DNA of 11,888 nt, taken from positions 1-11,888 of the forward strand of contig JAAXUU010000015.1 in assembly GCA_013335845.1 (NCBI GenBank), read 5' to 3'. The notes beneath the pieces are model-generated. The model was not told where the DNA came from. It searched no databases and was given only the letters and a program-made list of their open reading frames with translations. The stretch is from Actinomycetota bacterium. Lineage in GTDB: Bacteria; Actinomycetota; Coriobacteriia; Coriobacteriales; RUG844. This document shows positions 6,084 through 11,888 of this stretch, piece after piece. Position 1 is the stretch's first letter. Each line of letters starts with the position of its first letter. Made by a program: the position numbers and the translations under genes.

Positions 6084-6926
6084 TCATTCACCCATTCCAT
6101 GTACGACATCATAGAGGGAATTCTTGGAAACACCGAACTCCGAGGCAACCTGCTTCACAGCGGCGCTCTTCGACATACCCGATGTCAACAATTCGCGTAT
6201 CCGTGAAACCACCTCGTCGCCCCCCGGAGCGACGAACGTCTCCTCCTTCGTCGGCGGCCCGATGAGCAGGACGACCTCACCTTTGAGAGAGCCTTCCCTA
6301 CTCGTCAACTGTTCCACCAATGAAGCCGCTTTGCCCCGCAACACTTCTTCGTGCAACTTGGTGAGTTCACGCGCCATGCAGGCTTCCCTTGTCGGGAACG
6401 CCTCGGCTATTGCTTTGAGCGAAGCGACGCAGCGATGCGGTGACTCATAGAATATGAGGGCGGCGTCGAGTGTTTTGAGGGTTGAGAACAGCTTTTCGCG
6501 CTCCCCTGCTTTTCGCGGCAGGAAACCACCGAAATAAAACGAGGGTGCAGCGAATCCGCTTGCGACATAGGCCGTCGTCACCGCGCTCGCACCCGGTATG
6601 ACCTCGACTTCGAGGTCATGGGCATGCGCTGCGGCAACCAGATAGGCTCCGGGGTCGCTCACGCCCGGCGTGCCTGCATCGGAGCAGAAAGCGAAGGTCT
6701 CCCCCGCATCCATGCGCTCCAACAAGACGGGCGTTCGAGCGAAGATCGTGTTCTCATCACAGCGCTCGATGCGCGTGGATATCTTGTAATGTGACAACAG
6801 TTTGGACGTGACGCGCGTGTCTTCAGCCAAGATCGTATCGGCGGCGTTCAATACGTCCAGGGCGCGCCTCGAGATGTCGGCCAGATTGCCGATGGGCGTC
6901 GCCACCATACTGAGTTTCCCCGCCAT
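6084..6926 (-). CDS. rsmI: 16S rRNA (cytidine1402-2'-O)-methyltransferase RsmI
   Basis: RsmI 2'-O-methylates C1402 of 16S rRNA in the decoding centre using SAM, alongside RsmH. The 280-residue protein has the tetrapyrrole-methylase fold. VATPIGNLADI (8-18) is the N-terminal signature, EDTR (35-38) and SDAGTPGVSDPG (82-93) the SAM-site loops, IPGASAVTTA (110-119) the next core motif, and FYESPHR (about 160-166) the family-specific motif. The C terminus (SKSAAVKQVASEFGVSKNSLYDVV) is the small helix-turn-helix-like domain found in full-length RsmI. The open frame extends to 6968 inside birA, but the start at 6926 gives the standard MAGKLxxVATPIGNL N terminus and leaves 19 bp after the birA stop. 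The binding site is G-rich but weak, suggesting coupling to birA. Confidence 0.95.
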   Translation of the reverse strand: MAGKLSMVATPIGNLADISRRALDVLNAADTILAEDTRVTSKLLSHYKISTRIERCDENTIFARTPVLLERMDAGETFAFCSDAGTPGVSDPGAYLVAAAHAHDLEVEVIPGASAVTTAYVASGFAAPSFYFGGFLPRKAGEREKLFSTLKTLDAALIFYESPHRCVASLKAIAEAFPTREACMARELTKLHEEVLRGKAASLVEQLTSREGSLKGEVVLLIGPPTKEETFVAPGGDEVVSRIRELLTSGMSKSAAVKQVASEFGVSKNSLYDVVHGMGE

Positions 6927-6945
6927 ACCCAAAACCCCAATCGCA

Positions 6946-7707
6946 TCAAACTTCGCGCAGAGTGACATCCCCTGCTACTACGGCAGCATCTCCGACGAGT
7001 AAGCGCCCCATACTATCGACACCCTTCACGAGCCCCCGTGCTTCGACGTGCCCGTCGATTCTCCGCACACATACTTCCTCGCCCATAATGACAAGCGCAT
7101 CCGTATAACGCGCTGAAAAACACCCGAAATCGGAAGCACAGGCAAGCCACTCTTCATAGATGGAACATACTCCATCGATGAGCGCTGCCGCGATTCCGGC
7201 TAGATCCTGTTCCTCCCCGAGAAGGTCGCTGAGGGTGGTGACACCCGTAGGCGTTTCAAGCGAGCGGTTCACGTTGATGCCCATACCTACGATAATCGCT
7301 TCAACACGTGATGCGCGGCAGACCGTTTCCGTCAGTATCCCACAAAGCTTACCTTGGGGCGCTACTATATCGTTCGGCCACTTGAGCTGAGTCTGCTTCG
7401 CCCCTAAGCAGTACAGGGCATCGAGCACACCCAACCCGAGCACGAGCCCCAGCGAACTGATCGCCTCAAAGCCGGCTTGCGGGCGGAATACGAACGAAAT
7501 GTATAAGCCGCCCTCAGGCGATACCCATGTGCGCCCAAGACGACCTCGCCCGGCAAGCTGTCGGGTTGCGACCACGACGGTCTTCTCGGGAGCACCCGAA
7601 CGTGCGAGCTCCTTGGCATCATCGTTCGTCGACCCGGTTACCTCGCGGACTACGATCTCACAACCGCGCACTTTGAGTTTCGAGACGATATCAGTCGACA
7701 GTATCAC
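6946..7707 (-). CDS. birA: Biotin--[acetyl-CoA-carboxylase] ligase, without DNA-binding domain
   Basis: Biotin protein ligase activates biotin to biotinyl-5'-AMP and transfers it to the lysine of biotin carboxyl carrier proteins. Motifs are clear: GSTNDDAKELA (25-35), the biotinyl-AMP loop GRGRLGRTW (53-61), KWPNDI (109-114), KLCGILTE (120-127) and GMGINVN (about 140-146), followed by the small C-terminal SH3-like domain. The protein starts directly at the catalytic domain, so it is the monofunctional class and cannot be the DNA-binding biotin repressor. I chose the GTG at 7707, four bases after the folP-folK stop. An ATG at 7773 and GTG at 7776 would overlap the previous gene by more than 55 bp and add a tail unlike the family. 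An AGGA lies 11 bases upstream, a slightly long spacing. About 253 residues. Confidence 0.93.
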   Translation of the reverse strand: MILSTDIVSKLKVRGCEIVVREVTGSTNDDAKELARSGAPEKTVVVATRQLAGRGRLGRTWVSPEGGLYISFVFRPQAGFEAISSLGLVLGLGVLDALYCLGAKQTQLKWPNDIVAPQGKLCGILTETVCRASRVEAIIVGMGINVNRSLETPTGVTTLSDLLGEEQDLAGIAAALIDGVCSIYEEWLACASDFGCFSARYTDALVIMGEEVCVRRIDGHVEARGLVKGVDSMGRLLVGDAAVVAGDVTLREV

Positions 7708-7711
7708 GTCG

Positions 7712-9037
7712 TTAAGATTCCTGCAGGTCAAGCATATCGAGCGTGCCGATGATGGCTCCATACCGTATCCCATCACGGGTTACAGCAGTGCCGTCTGCAA
7801 GTTCACACACCGGATCAAGCTCAAGCAAAGGGGTCACCACGAAATCACGCTCAAGAGCAAGCGGATGCGGCAAAACGAGAAGATCGTCATTCCAGACTGT
7901 ATCGGTGTAATCGAGGATGTCGAGATCGAGTGTGCGCGGAGCATTCTTGAACGTACGGATACGCCCCGCTGCCCGCTCCAAGCGCTGCAGTTCTACCAGC
8001 AGAACCTGAGGATGCAAGCGTGTCTCGATTTCGAGCACGGCGTTCGCAAACGTCGCTTGATCATCGAAATACGCAGGTTCACTTTCATACACCGTAGAGG
8101 CGGCAATCAGGCGTGTTGCAGGTAGAGCGGCTATTCCGTCTGCCGCTTTCTGCAGCTCTGCAAGGCGATCGCCCGTATTCGACCCCATCGCGATATACGC
8201 ACGGGATAAAGGGCGCTTCAGATATGAGAACGCCTCGATAGTCTGCGCCACATCATGGACGCGGGTGATGAAGGCGCCTTGTTCGACGGCGCGCACTGAA
8301 ACAGCGACAGAGGCCCACACGCGATCACGAGGCTTCTCGCCCCCATAGAGTACGCCGATGAAATTCTTCCGTGAAGCTGCGACCATGTAGGGATAGCCGT
8401 CTTCCGCGAACGCGTTATAACCAGCCAACATCTCCCAGTTATGCTCGGCATTCTTACCGAACCCGAATCCCGGGTCGAGGCAGATCCTTTCGGGTGCAAC
8501 CCCGAGCGCTTCGAGTTTAGCCGCCTGTGCAAGCAGATAGTCGCGCACTTCGAGCACGACATTCTCGTAGGTCGGATCGTCTTGCATGGTTTTCGGCTCG
8601 CCTGCCATATGCATGACGACAAGCCCGGCATCACAGGAAGCTGCCACAGCTCGCATATCCTCGTCGCGGAACCCGGAGACATCGTTGATTATCACAGCTC
8701 CCACCTCGACGCAGGCACGGGCAACCGCCGCATGTCGTGTGTCGATAGACACAGCCACGCCCTTATCGGCAAGCGCGCGCACGATCGGGAGAACGCGGGC
8801 GGACTCCTCTTCGATGGAAACCTCGTCGGAACCGGGGCGTGTGGACTCTCCTCCCACGTCGATTATGACGGCACCCTCATCGAGCCTACGCTGTGCATGC
8901 TCGAGGCCGATGTCCAGAGCGTTATAACAACCTCCGTCGGAAAACGAATCGGGCGTCTGGTTCAGAATGCCCATGACGATAGGTTGTGATGTATCGAAGC
9001 GGAATCTTCCGCACTGCCATTCTTGAATACGCTTCAT
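7712..9037 (-). CDS. Bifunctional dihydropteroate synthase / HPPK (FolP-FolK fusion)
   Basis: This 441-residue protein joins two consecutive folate steps. Residues 1-275 are dihydropteroate synthase (sulfonamide target; DHPP + pABA to dihydropteroate): MGILNQTPDSFSDGG (22-36), DVGGESTRPGS (60-70), INDVSG (117-122), LDPGFGFGK (187-195), SRKNFIG (222-228) and RVHD (259-262). Residues 278-441 are 6-hydroxymethyl-7,8-dihydropterin pyrophosphokinase: AYIAMGSNTGDR (280-291), the GR-x-R (358-361) region and the metal/substrate motif PRTLDLDIL (367-375), then LPHP (389-392). The order synthase-then-kinase is opposite to the FolK-FolP fusions of chlamydiae, plants and fungi. The ATG at 9037 is 9 bp after the folE stop with no strong binding site, so coupling to folE is likely. 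No folB (dihydroneopterin aldolase) is present in the window. Both halves appear intact. Confidence 0.95.
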   Translation of the reverse strand: MKRIQEWQCGRFRFDTSQPIVMGILNQTPDSFSDGGCYNALDIGLEHAQRRLDEGAVIIDVGGESTRPGSDEVSIEEESARVLPIVRALADKGVAVSIDTRHAAVARACVEVGAVIINDVSGFRDEDMRAVAASCDAGLVVMHMAGEPKTMQDDPTYENVVLEVRDYLLAQAAKLEALGVAPERICLDPGFGFGKNAEHNWEMLAGYNAFAEDGYPYMVAASRKNFIGVLYGGEKPRDRVWASVAVSVRAVEQGAFITRVHDVAQTIEAFSYLKRPLSRAYIAMGSNTGDRLAELQKAADGIAALPATRLIAASTVYESEPAYFDDQATFANAVLEIETRLHPQVLLVELQRLERAAGRIRTFKNAPRTLDLDILDYTDTVWNDDLLVLPHPLALERDFVVTPLLELDPVCELADGTAVTRDGIRYGAIIGTLDMLDLQES

Positions 9038-9046
9038 CGAATCACG

Positions 9047-9610
9047 CTACTTACTGAATATGAGCGACATCGCTTCGTCACGAGTCACATGCGAGCTTTC
9101 GAAGAGACCGCGCACCGCACTGGTTGTGGTTTTAGAACCGGCTTTCTTGACTCCGCGCATGGTCATGCACATGTGCTCCGCCTCGATGACGACCAGAACA
9201 CCTGATGGGTTCAGGTACTCCACCATGGTATCGGCCACCTGGGACGTCAGACGTTCTTGAACCTGCGGACGACGCGCGAATACATCGACCAAACGGGCGA
9301 GCTTCGAGATGCCGCAGATCTGTCCTTCGGGTCCGGGAACATATGCGACATGGGCGACGCCGTAGAACGGCAACAGATGATGCTCGCACATGGAATATAT
9401 GGGTATATCTTTCACGATAACCATCTCACGATGTCCTTCGTTGAACATCACTTCGAAAAGTTCCGCAGGGTCTTGGTGCATCCCGGCGAATATCTCTTCG
9501 TACATCTTAGCCACGCGGGACGGTGTTTTGAGCAGACCTTCTCGGTTCGGGTCCTCGCCCACTCCCTCGAGAATCATACGAACGCCCTCTTCGATCATAT
9601 TTTGATCCAC
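9047..9610 (-). CDS. folE: GTP cyclohydrolase I
   Basis: FolE converts GTP to 7,8-dihydroneopterin triphosphate, the first step of folate synthesis, as a zinc-dependent homodecamer-type enzyme. [20 protein letters not shown] (18-37) is the N-terminal family signature. CEHH (75-78) and C148 in [12 protein letters not shown] (143-154) supply the zinc ligands C75, H78 and C148 and catalytic His residues. [20 protein letters not shown] (100-119) is also typical. I chose the GTG at 9610 (187 residues): GGAAGGAG lies exactly 5 bases upstream and the N terminus then matches family length. An ATG at 9628 and TTG at 9646 are in frame upstream but lack a binding site. It heads the folE-folPK-birA-rsmI run and is divergent from the DNA repair fusion gene. 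Confidence 0.96.
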   Translation of the reverse strand: MDQNMIEEGVRMILEGVGEDPNREGLLKTPSRVAKMYEEIFAGMHQDPAELFEVMFNEGHREMVIVKDIPIYSMCEHHLLPFYGVAHVAYVPGPEGQICGISKLARLVDVFARRPQVQERLTSQVADTMVEYLNPSGVLVVIEAEHMCMTMRGVKKAGSKTTTSAVRGLFESSHVTRDEAMSLIFSK

Positions 9611-9663
9611 AGCGACTCCTTCCGTCATAGCGCTGCTATCCGACAAATTTCATGCGTGAGCCA

Positions 9664-9669
9664 ATTATA
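9664..9669 (-). promoter_or_regulatory. -10 box of the folE operon promoter
   Basis: The minus strand has a consensus TATAAT at 9669-9664, about 54 bp upstream of the chosen folE GTG. A possible -35, TTGTAC, lies at 9690-9685 with a short 15-bp spacer, so the promoter may depend on an activator or be weak. Assignment rests on the hexamer and its position in the divergent region. Confidence 0.5.
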
Positions 9670-9685
9670 GACATAGGTAACGCGG

Positions 9686-9691
9686 TACAAT
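9686..9691 (+). promoter_or_regulatory. Possible -10 box for the AGT-AlkA/xth operon
   Basis: TACAAT on the plus strand, about 57 bp before the chosen start at 9748, in the gap divergent from folE. No -35 at the proper distance is convincing; TAGACA at 9668-9673 is near-consensus but only 12 bp away. If used, the two divergent promoters overlap, so folE and repair transcription would compete. Confidence 0.3.
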
Positions 9692-9747
9692 CACGACATC
9701 CACGTAAAAGGCAGGAATTGATTGAAGCTATCGATCGAAGGGCCGCC

Positions 9748-10872
9748 ATGTTCGATGCATTGACAGACATACCACTGGCCACCAAACAGACGCGCATCGG
9801 GCGCATAGCCCTCGCCGAGAATAACGGCTCGATCGAACGCGTCTACTTCGAGCACGCCATCCCACCAAAGGCATGCTGCCTCCCTCCCGATACCGAGCTG
9901 TCCCGGGAAGCCTTCCGCCAGATCGACGACTTCCTTGCCAAGAAACGCCAGACGTTCGACCTGCCTCTGACACGCAGCAGAACAGAAAGCGCCCGTAAGG
10001 TTGACGACTTCGTCACACAGCTCGCGTATGGAGAAACCTGCACCCTGGGCGATGCGGGAGCCAGGCTCGATTTGAACTCGCTGCAGATCGGGAAAGCATT
10101 GGCAGATCACCCTCTGCCCCTTCTTGTGCCGTGTCACCGCCTCGTGCCCAAACGCCTTCCGTCGACACCGAACCAACGGGTCGCCTCGTTTGTGCGGACG
10201 CTCGAGGCGGTGCACCCTATTCATATCAGCGCGCCCTCGTGCCTCACGTACGACGAGGTCGAAACGACGTATCTCGCAAGTTGCGATGACTCTTTTGCCC
10301 GGGCCGTCGAGCTTCTCGGCTTCATCGAACGGTCTGCTATGAGCGAACCCTTCGAAGCCCTTATCAGCTGCATCGTCGGGCAGCAGATATCGAGCAAAGC
10401 CCTTTCGACGATATGGTCCCGGCTTCAAAACCTTCTTTATGCGGTCACTCCGGAAAGCATACAGAGCACCAGCTTTGAGGATATTCAGAAATGCGGCATG
10501 ACCATGCGGAAAGCCAACTACATCAAAGAAGTCGCCGATGCCGTTGCAGAGGGTCGACTCCGACTTGAATCCTTCGAGACGATGTCCGACGAAGCAATCC
10601 GGGAAGAACTGGTCGCCTTACCGGGTATCGGGGTTTGGACAGCCGAGATGCTCATGATCTTCTCACTCCGAAGAAAACATGTGGTGAGCTGGGGTGACCT
10701 GGCGATACGACGCGGTATGATGTACATCTACCGCGCAGAAGTACTGTCCAGGCGGCGTTTCGAGCACCTGGCAGACAGCTATTACCCCTGCGGGACCGTC
10801 GCCTCGCTCTATTTCTGGGCAGCATCGGTGCATGACCGTAACTACTTCGAGCCTGATGGAGGAATGCAATGA
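9748..10872 (+). CDS. AGT-like domain fused to AlkA-type 3-methyladenine DNA glycosylase
   Basis: A 374-residue two-domain alkylation-repair protein. Residues 1-155 resemble O6-alkylguanine-DNA alkyltransferase (AGT/Ogt): N-terminal strand TRIGRIALAENNG (15-27) and the acceptor-cysteine motif PLLVPCHRLVP (124-134, C129). The usual arginine finger position (AxRAVG in Ogt) reads SLQIG, with Leu112 in its place, the NP before the active site is HP, and the GYAGG segment after PCHR is missing. Residues 195-374 are an HhH-GPD glycosylase: EALISCIVGQQISSKA (203-218), hairpin LPGIGVWTAEM (291-301), and WGDLAIRRG (315-323) with catalytic Asp317. This domain should excise N3-methyladenine-type lesions. 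The ATG at 9748 was chosen for its GAAGGG; the frame is open to an ATG at 9652 inside the folE promoter. It overlaps xth by ATGA (10869-10872). Whether the AGT half is active is uncertain. Confidence 0.85.
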   Translation: MFDALTDIPLATKQTRIGRIALAENNGSIERVYFEHAIPPKACCLPPDTELSREAFRQIDDFLAKKRQTFDLPLTRSRTESARKVDDFVTQLAYGETCTLGDAGARLDLNSLQIGKALADHPLPLLVPCHRLVPKRLPSTPNQRVASFVRTLEAVHPIHISAPSCLTYDEVETTYLASCDDSFARAVELLGFIERSAMSEPFEALISCIVGQQISSKALSTIWSRLQNLLYAVTPESIQSTSFEDIQKCGMTMRKANYIKEVADAVAEGRLRLESFETMSDEAIREELVALPGIGVWTAEMLMIFSLRRKHVVSWGDLAIRRGMMYIYRAEVLSRRRFEHLADSYYPCGTVASLYFWAASVHDRNYFEPDGGMQ

Positions 10873-11621
10873 GACTGGTTTCTTGGAATGTCAACGGCCT
10901 TCGCGCCATTCTCGGGAAAGGTTTCGAGGATATAGCCCGCGGAATCGATGCCGACATCTTCGCCCTGCAAGAAACAAAACTCCAAGAAGGACAGGCCACT
11001 TTAGACCTGCCCCAATACAGGGAATACTGGAGCTACGCCCTCAAAAAGGGGTACTCCGGCACTGCGGTATTCACGAAGACGGAACCGTTGCGCGTGCTGC
11101 ATGGGTTCAGCGAGGATGAAATCGATGATGAAGGGCGTATCTGTGCGCTTGAGTTCGAGGATTTCTGGTTCGTGTGTATCTACTCCCCTAACGCCCAAGA
11201 CGGGCTTGCACGAATCGACTTCCGCATGGGATTCGAAGAGAGGCTACGCATCTTCCTCGTGGACCTCAACAAGGATAAAGGCGTCATCGTGTGTGGGGAT
11301 CTCAATGTCGCGCACAAGGAGATCGACCTGAGGCACCCGGGACCGAACCGGGGCAATGCAGGGTTCTCAGATGAGGAACGCGGGAAGTTCCAAGAGCTTC
11401 TCGATGCCGGATTCATCGATACCTTCCGCTATTTCCATCCGGACTTGGACAGCGCGTATTCCTGGTGGTCGTATCGCACGCGAGCACGCGACACGAACGC
11501 AGGATGGCGCATCGACTACTTCCTCGCGTCGCGTGATTTGGAATCGCGGCTTTCCAGCGCCGTTATCTACTCGGATATCTTCGGAAGCGACCATTGCCCG
11601 ATCGGCTTGGAGCTACTGTAG
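10869..11621 (+). CDS. xth: Exodeoxyribonuclease III / AP endonuclease (ExoA/XthA type)
   Basis: A 250-residue exonuclease III family enzyme that cuts DNA 5' of abasic sites and trims 3' ends in base-excision repair; Mg-dependent and cytoplasmic. Catalytic residues are in place: SWNVNGLRA (5-13, N7), LQETK (33-37, E35), YSPNA (105-109, Y105), GDLNVAH (143-149, D144 and N146), GWRIDYFL (212-219, D216) and GSDHCP (239-244, D241 and H242). The ATG overlaps the preceding glycosylase stop (ATGA), with GGAGG six bases before it. The pairing is functional: the upstream glycosylase produces the abasic sites this enzyme cuts. The length matches the family (about 250-270). The stop is followed 18 bp later by the convergent sir2 gene. 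Confidence 0.97.
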   Translation: MRLVSWNVNGLRAILGKGFEDIARGIDADIFALQETKLQEGQATLDLPQYREYWSYALKKGYSGTAVFTKTEPLRVLHGFSEDEIDDEGRICALEFEDFWFVCIYSPNAQDGLARIDFRMGFEERLRIFLVDLNKDKGVIVCGDLNVAHKEIDLRHPGPNRGNAGFSDEERGKFQELLDAGFIDTFRYFHPDLDSAYSWWSYRTRARDTNAGWRIDYFLASRDLESRLSSAVIYSDIFGSDHCPIGLELL

Positions 11622-11639
11622 CAACGGGACCCGGTTGAA

Positions 11640-11888
11640 TCACCAGTCAAGAACCTCGCCTACGCTTCCCTCTATCACAAGATCGGCTTGAAGATCGAGT
11701 GGCGTCGGCGTGCGATTGATGATCGCGAGTAAAGCTCCTCTGAAGTAATCGAGGAAACCCGCGGCGGGATACACAGAAAGCGAAGTGCCTGCGACTATCA
11801 GTATGTCTGCTCCGGATATCGCCCGGATAGCCCGCTTGATCGATCGCTCATCGAGCGGCTCCTCGTAAAGAACCACGTCAGGCCTAAC
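11640..11888 (-). CDS. Sir2-family NAD-dependent protein deacylase, C-terminal part
   Basis: The C-terminal 82 codons of a sirtuin; the gene enters from the right edge and the start, zinc ribbon and N-terminal NAD motifs lie outside. The frame is open through the edge, reading VRPDVVLYEEPLDE, the conserved sirtuin segment that follows the zinc module (usually LRPxVVxFGE). Next come ADILIVAGTSLSVYPAA (catalytic-core NAD-binding strand GTSLxVxP), INRTPTPLD (the IN motif contacting adenosine ribose), and the usual ending DLVIEGSVGEVL. Sirtuins remove acetyl or other acyl groups from lysines using NAD, affecting for example acetyl-CoA synthetase. It converges with xth, and only about 18 bp separates the two stops. 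CobB/SrtN-like; the subclass cannot be assigned from this part. Confidence 0.92.
   Translation of the reverse strand, partial: VRPDVVLYEEPLDERSIKRAIRAISGADILIVAGTSLSVYPAAGFLDYFRGALLAIINRTPTPLDLQADLVIEGSVGEVLDW

Noticed and set aside
5963..6148. N-terminal extension of the 5420-5962 flavoprotein
   Set aside because: The frame is open, but it overlaps rsmI, is not flavodoxin-like, and the fold begins right after the ATG at 5962.
11622..11639. CAACGGG/CCCGGTTG dyad between the convergent xth and sir2 genes
   Set aside because: It has a bulged G, a loop of only one to three bases and no T runs on either strand; not supportable as a bidirectional terminator.

Overview
The window looks like chromosomal housekeeping DNA from a moderately GC-rich actinobacterium. 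The best guess is the class Coriobacteriia (Eggerthella/Slackia-type relatives). This rests on Veg beside RsmA and IspE, a Firmicutes-like gene order combined with higher GC, a fused dihydropteroate synthase/HPPK, and two small Cys-rich flavoproteins. The assignment is an inference from gene content, not a database match. No mobile elements, CRISPR arrays, rRNA or tRNA genes were seen. Coding density is very high; the longest gene-free stretch is about 240 bp.

Layout, minus strand, in transcription order from right to left. (1) Folate/biotin/rRNA group: folE (GTP cyclohydrolase I), a folP-folK fusion, birA (biotin ligase without a DNA-binding domain) and rsmI (16S rRNA 2'-O-methyltransferase), with gaps of 4 to 20 bp. 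(2) A small iron-sulfur-type flavoprotein gene. (3) A 240-bp gap carrying a -10 box inside a 38-bp dyad. (4) metG, tatD, a second iron-sulfur-type flavoprotein and rsmA/ksgA, with the last three junctions very close or overlapping. (5) veg behind an extended -10 promoter. (6) A hairpin, then ispE, which runs off the left edge.

Plus strand: an AGT-like/AlkA-like DNA-alkylation repair fusion, divergent from folE, overlaps by 4 bp an exodeoxyribonuclease III gene. Together they make a small base-excision repair operon: the glycosylase makes abasic sites and the AP endonuclease processes them. This operon converges on a partial Sir2-family deacetylase gene that runs off the right edge on the minus strand.

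The order rsmI - metG - tatD - rsmA - veg - ispE is the same as in the Bacillus subtilis rsmI-abrB-metS-yabD-yabE-rnmV-ksgA-yabG-veg-sspF-ispE region. Here the abrB slot and the yabE/rnmV slot are each occupied by a flavoprotein. No clearly new multi-gene system is visible. The items most worth a second look are the AGT-AlkA fusion with a changed arginine-finger position, the flavoproteins embedded in an RNA-modification/translation cluster, the FolP-FolK domain order without folB, and two short sequence structures: a dyad on the metG promoter and a tandem duplication at the metG/tatD junction.
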